Positions 1 through 7,344 of a stretch of DNA of 64,000 nucleotides are shown here, piece by piece; positions within the stretch are counted from its first letter, which is position 1; each line of letters begins with the position of its first letter. The notes beneath the pieces were generated by a model. That model was not told where the DNA came from and ran no database searches. It saw only the letters and a list, made by a program, of their open reading frames with translations. This DNA comes from Nitratireductor mangrovi (GTDB lineage: Bacteria; Pseudomonadota; Alphaproteobacteria; Rhizobiales; Rhizobiaceae), in assembly GCF_007922615.2 (NCBI RefSeq), contig NZ_CP042301.2:4324001-4388000 (forward strand), given 5' to 3'. The translations under genes were made by a program, and so were the position numbers.

Positions 1-1
1 G

Positions 2-67
2 ATCCGCCGGCTCGACAAGGTCTATCACGTCGAGCGCGTGACCTCGCGTGACGTGGTCGGCGGGTGA
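2..67 (+). CDS. C-terminal tail of an unidentified gene cut by the window edge
   Basis: An open frame enters from the left edge and stops with TGA at 65-67, giving about 21 residues that end in VTSRDVVGG. It lies just outside the left border of the duplicated terminase/methyltransferase segment (position 77), so it belongs to other DNA. It is too short to assign to a family and could be a chance frame. Confidence 0.25.
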   Translation: MRRLDKVYHVERVTSRDVVGG

Positions 68-121
68 GGGCGTCCGATCGTACAGTCGTTGGTGGCAAGT
101 CGCTCCGGGCCAGCACTTTGC

Positions 122-366
122 CTACGAGAAGAACTCGTCGTCCTCGGCTTCCAGGCCGCTGAACTCCCATGGCTTCGGGCCGAGGGGAGAGCTGGTGGTC
201 ACCCGGCTCCGGGATGACGGCGAGAGGCCGAGTTCACACATGAACTTGTGCATGAGCTCGACATTCTTGTTGGCGATCGCCAGCCAGGGAGAGGGCTGCA
301 CGTAGCCGGCAGGCGTCTTGAGCAGCGTCGGCGTTTCCTTCAGCCGTTTTTCGGCTTCCACCCAGC
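122..366 (-). pseudogene. Phage terminase small subunit (P27 family), C-terminal remnant
   Basis: The reverse frame gives the last 80 or so residues of a P27-family terminase small subunit, including WVEAEKRLKETP and ending in EAEDDEFFS. The full-length 159-aa version is at 50360-50839. At 366/367 the frame is cut by the 493-bp deletion, which removes the start codon and the N-terminal DNA-binding half. Terminase small subunits recognise phage DNA for packaging; this copy cannot. The gene follows the methyltransferase on the same strand, as in prophage islands. Confidence 0.8.
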
Positions 367-451
367 TCCCGGACACGCTTGATCCTGCAGTGGGCGTTCT
401 TGGTCTCATCAATCCCTCTGGATGTTCCCTTGCTTGCGTCCGGCATTGGCA

Positions 452-1699
452 TCAGCTTGCCTGCGCACCGCGTTCGGCAGCCACAGTCGCGAAGGACGCA
501 TCGCTGCCTTCCAGCATGGCCGTCTCGCCGGTGAAGGACTGCCAGCGCTTCACAGCCACATCGACATAGGCCGGGTCGAGCTCGATGGCATGGCAGCATC
601 GCCCCGTCATCTCTGCGGCTATGATTGTCGTGCCGGATCCACTGAACGGCTCGTAGACGGCCTGACCGGGAGAGGAATTGTTCTCGATCGGCCGGCGCAT
701 GCACTCCACCGGCTTCTGCGTGCCATGGCCGCTGTCGTTCTTGCGGTGCGGTATCTGCCAGACGGTCGTCTGCTTGCGGTCGCCCTTCCAGTGGCCCTTC
801 CTGCCCTTGCGCACAGCGTACCACGCCGGCTCATGTTGCCAGTGATAGTCCCCGCGGCCGATCACCAGGCGGGTCTTGTCCCATACGATCTGGGACCGGA
901 TCGCAAAGCCCGAGGCCTCGAGGCTTTCCGCCACGATCCCGGCGTGAAGGGCGCCGTGCCAGACATAGGCGACATCGCCTGGGAAGAGCGCCCAGGCCTC
1001 ACGCCAGTCGGCGCGGTCGTCGTTGGCCACCTTGCCGGTCGCAAGCCCCTCGGCACCATTCAGCTTCCCGCGCCAGGCCGGATCGTAGTTGACGCCATAG
1101 GGAGGATCGGTGACCAGCAGGTGAGGGGAGACGCCACCCAGCAGGCGAGCCACATCCGCTTCACTGGTGGCATCACCGCAGATCAGACGATGGTTGCCGA
1201 GGACCCAGAGATCGCCGGGACGGCTCGCAGGCGTAGCGGGCGGGGCAGGGATGGCATCCGGATCGGTGAGGCCAGTCGTGCCGCGCGCAGTCAGCGCCGC
1301 GATCTCCTCCTCGCCGAACCCGGTCAGGGCCAGATCGAAGCCCAGGCTCTCCAGATCGCCGAACTCCAGCGCCAACAGCTCGTTGTCCCACCCGGCGTTG
1401 AGCGCCAGCCTGTTGTCGGCGATGACGTAGGCGCGCCTTTGTGCCTCGCTGAGACCTGCAAGCTCGATGACCGGAATCTGTGCCATGCCGAGCTTTCTCG
1501 CCGCCAGCAACCGTCCGTGGCCGGCAACGACCCCGTTCTCGCCGTCGACCAGGATGGGGTTGGTCCACCCGAACTCCCGGATGGATGCCGCGATCTCCGC
1601 CACCTGCGCCTCGGAATGAGTGCGCGCGTTGCGGGCGTACGGGATCAGTATGTCGAGGGGTCTGTAATCCAGCTGAAGAGAACGATCGCCTGTGGTCAT
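452..1699 (-). CDS. ParB-domain DNA methyltransferase (beta class), copy 1
   Basis: A 415-aa protein with an N-terminal ParB/Srx-like domain (roughly residues 10-100) joined to an N6-adenine/N4-cytosine methyltransferase. The catalytic motif DPPY is near residue 200 and the AdoMet-binding motif FSGSGTT is near 355. Motif IV before motif I is the beta-class order. ATG at 1699 was chosen; an in-frame GTG at 1714 is possible. No restriction endonuclease is adjacent, so it is probably a solitary phage-type methylase that modifies island or host DNA. It is nearly identical to the copy at 51183-52430 (six substitutions over 420 aligned codons). Its likely promoter carries two dyads at 1763-1798. 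Confidence 0.9.
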   Translation of the reverse strand: MTTGDRSLQLDYRPLDILIPYARNARTHSEAQVAEIAASIREFGWTNPILVDGENGVVAGHGRLLAARKLGMAQIPVIELAGLSEAQRRAYVIADNRLALNAGWDNELLALEFGDLESLGFDLALTGFGEEEIAALTARGTTGLTDPDAIPAPPATPASRPGDLWVLGNHRLICGDATSEADVARLLGGVSPHLLVTDPPYGVNYDPAWRGKLNGAEGLATGKVANDDRADWREAWALFPGDVAYVWHGALHAGIVAESLEASGFAIRSQIVWDKTRLVIGRGDYHWQHEPAWYAVRKGRKGHWKGDRKQTTVWQIPHRKNDSGHGTQKPVECMRRPIENNSSPGQAVYEPFSGSGTTIIAAEMTGRCCHAIELDPAYVDVAVKRWQSFTGETAMLEGSDASFATVAAERGAQAS

Positions 1700-1762
1700 G
1701 ATTGCCCGGAGCACCTTGCAAGGAACAAAGCCGCATACTTCATTAATCGCATGATATATCGG

Positions 1763-1798
1763 TCACAACCATCTGTGAATCATGACATTTGACGTCAT
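1763..1798. promoter_or_regulatory. Two dyads upstream of the methyltransferase
   Basis: TCACA-N6-TGTGA lies at 1763-1778, followed by ATGAC...GTCAT (1782-1798), which contains the perfect 8-bp palindrome TGACGTCA at 1790-1797. On the reverse strand TTGTGA, 17 bp and TAATGA could form a weak promoter for the methyltransferase. The whole segment is conserved at 52494-52529 in repeat copy 2, which favours a function such as an operator. The binding protein is unknown. Confidence 0.4.
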
Positions 1799-1917
1799 TC
1801 GTACGCGCCGCTACGCTCTCCTGCGACAGATCGGTCGGACTCGACTTTGCCCGCGAAACCAGGGACGCCGAAACCGCGGTTGAAGGTTTCGGCACAGACT
1901 CCGGATGATGACGGCAA

Positions 1918-2013
1918 TGACGCTTGTGACGCTTCCGCCTTCCTATCACTTCGACAAGAAATGCTCGTCAGACGGATAACATCAGGCAAGCGTCACTAGC
2001 GTCACAAGTGTCA
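1918..2013. repeat. Array of 9-bp-spaced TGACGCTT boxes, direct and inverted
   Basis: TGACGCTT occurs at 1918-1925 and 1927-1934, nine bases apart. Its inverse, AAGCGTCA, is at 1988-1995, with TAGCGTCA at 1997-2004 and the weaker AAGTGTCA at 2006-2013, again nine bases apart. The boxes are in the gene-free stretch between the methyltransferase and the 2062 gene, close to the primase/helicase. An iteron-like origin or a multimeric operator would fit. The array is absent from repeat copy 2. Confidence 0.5.
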
Positions 2014-2061
2014 GTCACCCCTGAGGATCGCAACGTCGGAGGTGGTCTGTCTATGTGAGCG

Positions 2062-2802
2062 TCAGTCGCCACTCTTTTTCGGTCTGCGTCCTTTCCGCTT
2101 CCATGCCTCCGGGGCCAGCTCACGGCGCAACGCCTCTACGGCGCGCTTCGGGATGGCGCCGTGAAAGGCCTCGTTTGCCTCCTGATGGTCTTCTTCTCTG
2201 GAGGGTTGTCGCCCGGAGGATGCGCATTGTTCGACACGGTTGTTGTACCATTTGCGCAGCGCGGATGATGAGAAGCCCTTTGCCCTGTCCTTCTCGTCGC
2301 CAGCCTCGACATGTGCGGGGAAAATCAGGATCTGGGTGACCTCAACCCCCGGCCCGGATGCCGTCGCCCTCCTGATGTCGATCTCCAGGTCTCGCCAGCG
2401 ATCGGCCCTGATGGCCTGTCGCGGAGCGTCGAGCGGAGCCTGGCTCGAATATCCACGAGCAATCACCTCTCCACGCAAGAGCTTTCCCAAGAGTTCGGCT
2501 CTCAGATCGAGGAGTCGAAGACGAAACCTCGCATGATTCCTCTGGAACTCGAGGGTCTCTGCGGCGTCCCACATTGGATCGATATTCGCCTCGTCGCCAT
2601 AGCCAGCGAGGTCCAGCTCATAGGCCATCTCTGCAAGACGGGGACGGACGAAATGAAACAAGGCTTCCCACGGGGGTACACCATCAGCCGGGTCCATGCG
2701 TTCCCAAATCGGGCGCGGATCACGCTCGAAGAACTCGTCCTCCGATTCGTCGGCTACCCAGGGTTTGCGGTGCTTTCCAGTCAATGGCTTCGACCCATGC
2801 AC
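2062..2802 (-). CDS. Conserved island protein of unknown function
   Basis: A reverse-strand protein of about 246 aa, rich in charged residues, with an acidic N-terminal part (ESEDEFFERDPRP) and a basic C-terminus (RKGRRPKKSGD). I recognise no catalytic motif, signal peptide or membrane segment. The frame stays open to 2952, but residues before VHGSKPL look non-conserved, so GTG at 2802 or TTG at 2784 is more likely than the ATG at 2952. It is divergent from the excisionase/primase operon and sits beside the methyltransferase, as cargo of the same island. No function is proposed. Confidence 0.6.
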   Translation of the reverse strand: MHGSKPLTGKHRKPWVADESEDEFFERDPRPIWERMDPADGVPPWEALFHFVRPRLAEMAYELDLAGYGDEANIDPMWDAAETLEFQRNHARFRLRLLDLRAELLGKLLRGEVIARGYSSQAPLDAPRQAIRADRWRDLEIDIRRATASGPGVEVTQILIFPAHVEAGDEKDRAKGFSSSALRKWYNNRVEQCASSGRQPSREEDHQEANEAFHGAIPKRAVEALRRELAPEAWKRKGRRPKKSGD

Positions 2803-2960
2803 TGGTGACTCTATGGCCGAATTTGCGCGCCCGTGCTTGCAATTCCGGGACCTGTCGTAAACCGCGCGTGAATAAATCGGCCATTGGTGGCCGGTTTTTG
2901 GGTTCGTGGCGAATGCCGGCAGTCTGTGCGCATGAACGGCGGCACGAGGCAACGAACATC

Positions 2961-3170
2961 ATGACATCGCATCTCGACGAACACGGCCTGGCGCAGAGAT
3001 GGCACCTAAGCACCAGAACGCTTCAGCGCTGGCGCCAGATCGGAACCGGACCGGCTTATCTGCGGTTGGGAGGGCGCATCGCCTACGATCTGTCGGACGT
3101 CCTTGCGTTCGAACGGAAATGTCGGGTCCTGCCGTTCACGACCGAGCATTCGGAACGAGGCGATGCCTGA
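2961..3170 (+). CDS. Excisionase/AlpA-like helix-turn-helix protein
   Basis: A 69-aa protein with a winged-HTH pattern typical of phage excisionases and AlpA regulators: a helix with LAQRWHLSTRTLQRW, then the wing GPAYLRLGGRIAYDLSDVLAF. Such proteins bend DNA for excision or activate island genes. It is the first gene of a forward operon. Its TGA (3168-3170) overlaps the ATG of the primase at 3170 (TGATG), which implies translational coupling and fixes both starts. Confidence 0.8.
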   Translation: MTSHLDEHGLAQRWHLSTRTLQRWRQIGTGPAYLRLGGRIAYDLSDVLAFERKCRVLPFTTEHSERGDA

Positions 3171-4507
3171 TGGGACGGCGATCTGACAATCAGCTGTCGA
3201 ATGGTGCCCCGGCTCTCAGCGACGATGCACTGGCTCTGGAATTCGCCCAGGCCCAGGAGGATTACATCAGGCTGATCCCCGAGACCGGATCATGGATGGT
3301 TTGGAACGGCGTGTGCTGGCGTCCCGATCGCAACACGGTTCGGGAAACCATCCGCCGGGTGTGTCGAGAAGCGGCCGCCGAAGCCGAAGACAGGAATGTC
3401 GCCATGCGGCTTGCCTCCGCCGCCAAAGTGACGGCGGTCGAAGCCCTTGCCCGGTCGGACAGCCGTCTCGTTGCCCGCGCTGAGCGCTGGGACAGCGATC
3501 CATGGCAACTCAACACGTTGGCCGGTATCATCGACCTGCAGACCGGCCAATTGGAAGCACATGATCCGCAGCGGTCGATGACGAAGCTCGCAGGGGCTGT
3601 GCCGGGCGGTGCGGCGCCGCGTTGGGAGCGGTTTCTGGGACAGATTACCGAGGCCGACAACGACCTGGCGGCCTATCTCCAGCGGGTTGCTGGCTACTGC
3701 TTGACGGGTTCGACCCGTGAGCATGCGATGTTTTTCCTGCTCGGACGAGGAGCCAACGGCAAATCCGTCTTTACGAGCGTCCTGAGCGCACTTCTCGGCG
3801 ACTATGCCTCGACGGCGGCGACCGACCTGCTCACGGCGACTCATCTAGCTCGTCATCCGACAGAACTGGCGCATCTGCAGGGCCAACGCCTGGTCCTTGT
3901 GCCCGAGGTAGAGCGACGTGTCCGCTTCGCTGAAAACCGCCTCAAGGCGCTGACCGGCGGCGACCAGATCGCCGCGCGCTTCATGCGCCAGGACTTCTTC
4001 ACCTATGTGCCTCAGTTCAAGCTGATGGTCACAGGCAATCAGTTGCCGCTCCTGGATGGTGTCGACGAGGCCGTAAGACGGAGGCTTCAGATCATTCCAT
4101 TCAGAAAGGTCGTTCCAATGGTGGAGCGGAACCCGTCATTGATCGACGATCTGCTACATGAGCGCGACGGCATATTCAGTTGGGCGATCGAAGGCTGTCG
4201 CGAGTGGTTTCGCCAGGGATTGAACCCACCGGCGGCCGTTAATGAACTCGCGCGGTTCTATCTGGATAACCAGGATGCGATCGGCCGTTTCATTGCCGAC
4301 CGTTGCGAGGTCGATGCAAGCCTCTCAGTCGGCAGTACGACGCTCTTCAAGAGCTGGCTGAAATGGGCCGACGAGGCAGGCGAACAGGCAAGCACACAGC
4401 GGGCGTTCGTCCAGGAATTGCAGTCCCGAGGCCACCCGCCAGCCCGTAGCGCCACGCAGCGCCTCATCCGCGGGCTAGCGTTGAGAGAGCAGGGGGACCT
4501 GGCGTGA
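3170..4507 (+). CDS. P4-type phage/plasmid primase-helicase
   Basis: A 445-aa protein of the phage/plasmid primase P4-family C-terminal type. A D5_N-like region covers about residues 30-180. A superfamily 3 helicase AAA core begins with Walker A GRGANGKS (about 192-199), followed by an acidic Walker B-like VLVPEVE and a sensor stretch KLMVTGNQLP. A C-terminal DNA-binding region follows. The toprim-like N-terminal primase domain of P4 alpha is absent, so this is the short helicase form. It would unwind the element's origin, possibly the 1918-2013 box array. It starts on the stop of the HTH gene and ends next to the small gene at 4504/4528. Confidence 0.9.
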   Translation: MGRRSDNQLSNGAPALSDDALALEFAQAQEDYIRLIPETGSWMVWNGVCWRPDRNTVRETIRRVCREAAAEAEDRNVAMRLASAAKVTAVEALARSDSRLVARAERWDSDPWQLNTLAGIIDLQTGQLEAHDPQRSMTKLAGAVPGGAAPRWERFLGQITEADNDLAAYLQRVAGYCLTGSTREHAMFFLLGRGANGKSVFTSVLSALLGDYASTAATDLLTATHLARHPTELAHLQGQRLVLVPEVERRVRFAENRLKALTGGDQIAARFMRQDFFTYVPQFKLMVTGNQLPLLDGVDEAVRRRLQIIPFRKVVPMVERNPSLIDDLLHERDGIFSWAIEGCREWFRQGLNPPAAVNELARFYLDNQDAIGRFIADRCEVDASLSVGSTTLFKSWLKWADEAGEQASTQRAFVQELQSRGHPPARSATQRLIRGLALREQGDLA

Positions 4508-4527
4508 ATCCGCTTCATCCCCGCTAT

Positions 4528-4698
4528 ATGTCGACAAGGGAACGTCTTGCTGTCCTTGCAGCCATCCTTGCTCTCGGCCTGATCCGGCTGAGGCTTCGAC
4601 AGTCAAGCGAACTATCTGGCGATGATGCAGACAAGTCGCTTCACTTCGGCGCCCGGGAGAGCGTGTGTCGGGACGACCGCAAGGGAGAGTTCCGATGA
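4528..4698 (+). CDS. Small island protein upstream of DUF2924 gene
   Basis: A 56-aa protein (MSTRERLAVLAAILA...), with a possible earlier GTG start at 4504 that overlaps the primase stop. A predicted N-terminal amphipathic helix is followed by GLIRLRLRQSS and a polar tail. Short proteins of this kind are commonly found just before DUF2924 genes in alphaproteobacterial recombinase islands; that is recollection of context, not a database result. Its TGA (4696-4698) overlaps the ATG of the next gene (4695). Function unknown. Confidence 0.6.
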   Translation: MSTRERLAVLAAILALGLIRLRLRQSSELSGDDADKSLHFGARESVCRDDRKGEFR

Positions 4699-5192
4699 CA
4701 ACAGTCTCCACGAACGACGCGACCGGCAGGGGAGGCCGCCATGACGATCCGGCCGTTCTTGCCCGCCTGGCCGCGCTCAAGGCGGCAACGGCGCCCGAAC
4801 TGAAGGCGCAGTGGCGAGACTTGTTCGACAGCGAACCGCCGCCGTTCAACCGCCGCTACCTGGAAAGCCGGCTCGCCTACCGCATCCAGGAATTGGCCTA
4901 TGGAGGGTTGAGGCCCGAGACGATCCGCCGGCTGGAGCGGCTGGGAGAGGAACTGGACGGCGGCGACCGCAAAAAGCGCAGCCTGCGCGCCGACCGCGAC
5001 CGACCGATCACCGGCACGCGGTTGCTGCGGGAATGGCAAGGTGAAGAACAGGTCGTCACAGTGACCGCTGACGGCTTCGAATGGCAGGGGCGGCCCTACA
5101 AGTCGCTGTCGGCGATCGCGCGGGCCATCACTGGCACGCGCTGGAACGGGTGGGTGTTCTTCGGCCTCAAGAACCACAGGGCGCGGACATGA
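4695..5192 (+). CDS. DUF2924 domain protein
   Basis: A 165-aa basic protein of the DUF2924 family. The recognisable core is LFDSEPPPFNRRYLESRLAY, a conserved middle with GTRLLREWQGEE, and the C-terminal WQGRPYKSLSAIARAITG..WNGWVFFGL, which resembles the DNA-binding fold found in several phage proteins. DUF2924 genes almost always precede a large serine recombinase in alphaproteobacterial islands, so an accessory role in recombination (directionality or DNA binding) is plausible but unproven. It overlaps both neighbours by 4 bp (ATGA at 4695 and 5189). Confidence 0.88.
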   Translation: MTTVSTNDATGRGGRHDDPAVLARLAALKAATAPELKAQWRDLFDSEPPPFNRRYLESRLAYRIQELAYGGLRPETIRRLERLGEELDGGDRKKRSLRADRDRPITGTRLLREWQGEEQVVTVTADGFEWQGRPYKSLSAIARAITGTRWNGWVFFGLKNHRART

Positions 5193-6514
5193 CGAAGCTC
5201 TCGGAGAACCAGAAGATCGTGCGCAAGCAGCGGTGTGCCATCTACACGCGCAAATCCTCCGAGGAAGGGCTGGAACAGGAGTTCAACTCGCTGCACGCCC
5301 AGCGCGAGGCGTGCGAGGCCTTCATTGCCAGCCAGCGGTCGGAGCGCTGGGTGTTGGTCCGTGATCAGTACGATGATGGCGGCATCTCCGGCGGTACGCT
5401 CGACCGCCCCGGTCTGCAGCGCCTGTTGGAGGATATCGAGGACGGACTGGTTGACGTGGTGGTGGTCTACAAGATCGACCGCCTCAGTCGGTCGCTCGCC
5501 GACTTCGCCAAGCTGGTCGAGGTGTTCGACCGCAACGGCGTGACCTTCGTCTCGGTCACACAGAGCTTCAACACGACGACGTCCATGGGCCGGCTGACGC
5601 TGAACATCCTGCTCAGCTTCGCCCAGTTCGAGCGCGAGGTGACGGCCGAGCGCATTCGCGACAAGTTTGCCGCCAGCCGCAAGAAGGGCATGTGGATGGG
5701 TGGGATGCCGCCCTACGGCTACCACGCCCTGAACCGGAAACTGGTCATCGACGACGAAGCCGCCGCGCATGTCCGCTGGATCTTCGCCCGCTTCCTCGAG
5801 ATCGGCTCGGGCACGGAACTGGCCCGCGAGGTTGCTCAGCGCGGCATCCGGACGACCCGAGGCAACCGGATCGACAAGAAATACATCTACCGGATGCTGA
5901 ACAACCGCGCCTATATCGGCGAGGCGGTCCACAAGGGCGACAGCTATCCCGGCGAGCACGACGCGATCATCGACCGCGAGACGTGGGACCGCGTCCACGC
6001 CATCCTCCAGGAAAGCCCCCGTAAACGCGCCGCGCGCACCCGCGCCGAGACGCCCGCACTTTTGAAGGGCCTGCTGTTCGGGCCCGATGGTGCCGCCTTC
6101 TCGCCAACGCACACGCGTAAGGGCGGCAAGCTCTACCGCTACTATGTCAGCCAAACGGTGCTGAAGCACGGCGCCGGATCCTGCCCGGTCGGCCGCGTGC
6201 CAGCAGGGGAGATCGAGTCCGCGGTCATCGACCAGCTCCGTGCAGTATTCCGCCAGCCGGAGATCGTGGCAGGGACGTGGAAAGCTGCACGCGTCCACGC
6301 CGACGGCATCACCGAATCCGACGCCCGCGCGGCCCTGCAGCAGCTCGATCCGCTATGGGACGAACTGTTCCCCGCCGAGCAGGCCCGCATCGTGACGTTG
6401 CTGGTCGAGCGCGTCGATATCGGCACTGACGGGCTCAGCGTCCGCCTGCGCGTCGACGGGCTCGGCGGCCTAACGCGCGAAATGCTGACAGCCGACATCG
6501 GAGAGGCCGCATGA
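5189..6514 (+). CDS. Large serine recombinase (site-specific integrase)
   Basis: A 441-aa recombinase. The N-terminal resolvase domain (about 15-170) starts with AIYTRKSSEEG, where Ser23 is the expected nucleophile, and contains YKIDRLSRSLAD and AQFEREVTAERIRDK. The recombinase domain follows (about 195-300, with TRGNRIDKKYIYRMLNNRAYIGE). A beta-ribbon segment near 315-370 lacks the first Cys pair of canonical zinc ribbons. It probably integrates and excises this island. ATG 5189 overlaps the DUF2924 stop, and its TGA overlaps the ATG of the gene at 6511. Being near the island edge, it should lie next to an attachment site at about 6.9-7.06 kb. Confidence 0.93.
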   Translation: MTKLSENQKIVRKQRCAIYTRKSSEEGLEQEFNSLHAQREACEAFIASQRSERWVLVRDQYDDGGISGGTLDRPGLQRLLEDIEDGLVDVVVVYKIDRLSRSLADFAKLVEVFDRNGVTFVSVTQSFNTTTSMGRLTLNILLSFAQFEREVTAERIRDKFAASRKKGMWMGGMPPYGYHALNRKLVIDDEAAAHVRWIFARFLEIGSGTELAREVAQRGIRTTRGNRIDKKYIYRMLNNRAYIGEAVHKGDSYPGEHDAIIDRETWDRVHAILQESPRKRAARTRAETPALLKGLLFGPDGAAFSPTHTRKGGKLYRYYVSQTVLKHGAGSCPVGRVPAGEIESAVIDQLRAVFRQPEIVAGTWKAARVHADGITESDARAALQQLDPLWDELFPAEQARIVTLLVERVDIGTDGLSVRLRVDGLGGLTREMLTADIGEAA

Positions 6515-6897
6515 ACCACGGCGCGCCCATCCCCGAGACAGTGACTCTTCATGTCCCGTTCCGCATCGTGAAGCGCGGCGGGCGGAAAGAGATGCAGATG
6601 CCCGAGGGCACCACGCAACCGCGGCGGACGGACAACACGCTGGTCAAGGCGTTGGCCCGCGCGTTCCGCTGGAAACGGATGCTGGAGTCGGGCGAGTTCG
6701 CCACCATCGCCGACCTGGCCGAGCGTGAGGGGATCGCGCCCTCCTACGTGACCCGCGTCCTGCGACTGACGCTGCTCGCGCCAGATATCGTCGAGGCGAT
6801 CCTCGACGGCAGGCAGGGACCGGAGGTGACGCTGGCGCTGGAGCCGTTTCCGGTGGAGTGGGCAGCCCAATCGCACCATTTCGAGATTATCTCCTGA
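6511..6897 (+). CDS. HTH protein coupled to the recombinase
   Basis: A 128-aa protein that begins on the recombinase stop (ATGA, 6511-6514). Its middle reads as a helix-turn-helix (FATIADLAEREGIAPSYVTRVLRLTLLAPDIVEAIL), similar to the HTH of ParB/KorB and of proteins regularly found after DUF2924-linked recombinases. It lacks catalytic motifs. It may regulate the recombinase operon or act as a directionality factor. It is the last intact gene of the island; beyond it the sequence turns into decayed chromosomal transporter genes. Confidence 0.75.
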   Translation: MNHGAPIPETVTLHVPFRIVKRGGRKEMQMPEGTTQPRRTDNTLVKALARAFRWKRMLESGEFATIADLAEREGIAPSYVTRVLRLTLLAPDIVEAILDGRQGPEVTLALEPFPVEWAAQSHHFEIIS

Positions 6898-7065
6898 AGC
6901 CGCCGTTGTTGAACTGCGGAACGATGCTCGGAATTGAGCCCGAAGCTGGAATTACTCCAAACGTATCGCACGCAGATCCCCTGTGTGTCGTGAACATGGG
7001 TCGGGGAGTTTGCCGGGGCAGTTGATCGAACATCTGGGGTTCCAAGAGGTGCACCACTTGCCTTC
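6898..7065. other. Probable island/chromosome junction (putative attachment region)
   Basis: No gene is seen here. The stretch separates the last recombinase-operon gene from a dctQ fragment that has lost its N-terminal half. Large serine integrases often insert into coding sequence, so the junction (attR) is expected here. The partner site would lie left of the window, so no core sequence can be defined. Confidence 0.4.
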
Positions 7066-7344
7066 ATGGCCGTTCCGACTCCGCTTCCCGCGGTGCGCTG
7101 GTGGAGCATCCTGATCGGCGTCGCTGTGGCCGTAATTCTGGCCGTCGTTGCCTGGCTCTTTTTCAATCAGGCCGCCAACGCACAAGCAATCCGCGAGGTC
7201 AGCCAGGCGCTCCGAATCCCGCGGGCACCGCTCTACGTATACTTCGGCCTCTCCGCCGCACTTTCGGCGGTGATGGCCCTCGTGACCATTCCTTTGGGCC
7301 GGCTACACACCGGCGGGACAGAGCATATGGAGGACGCGCTGTGA
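7066..7344 (+). pseudogene. dctQ: TRAP transporter small permease (DctQ), 5'-truncated
   Basis: The 92 codons correspond to the C-terminal half of a DctQ-type subunit: two hydrophobic helices (ILIGVAVAVILAVVAWLFF and an APLYVYFGLSAALSAVMALV helix) around the SQALRIPRAP loop. Family members are usually 160-190 aa with four helices, so the first two are missing. The gene stops at 7344 overlapping the GTG of the dctM remnant (7341), as in intact dctQM operons. Insertion of the adjacent island is the likely cause of the truncation. Confidence 0.7.

Larger units (their letters stand above)
77..1806. repeat. Direct repeat, copy 1 (terminase/methyltransferase segment)
   Basis: This stretch matches 50315-52537 in the same orientation. 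Positions 77-366 align to 50315-50604 and 367-1806 align to 51098-52537. Copy 1 lacks the 493 bp at 50605-51097. Identity ends abruptly at both borders. The encoded methyltransferases differ at only six residues, so the duplication is recent. The two copies bracket about 48.5 kb of catabolic genes. Confidence 0.9.

Noticed and set aside
1763..1778. CRP/FNR binding site
   Set aside because: The half-sites are TCACA-N6-TGTGA, the reverse of the CRP order TGTGA-N6-TCACA, so it was kept only as an unspecified dyad.
422..1792. Long forward frame (456 aa) opposite the methyltransferase
   Set aside because: It is the antisense shadow of a clearly recognisable methyltransferase, and shows no family motif. 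The same shadow appears in copy 2.
1743..1989. Two small reverse frames in the gene-free DNA after the methyltransferase
   Set aside because: They have no homology that I recognise, and the DNA is occupied by dyads and repeat boxes.
5096..6298. 400-aa reverse frame opposite the recombinase
   Set aside because: The recombinase on the other strand has complete catalytic motifs and coupled starts, so this is a GC-driven shadow.
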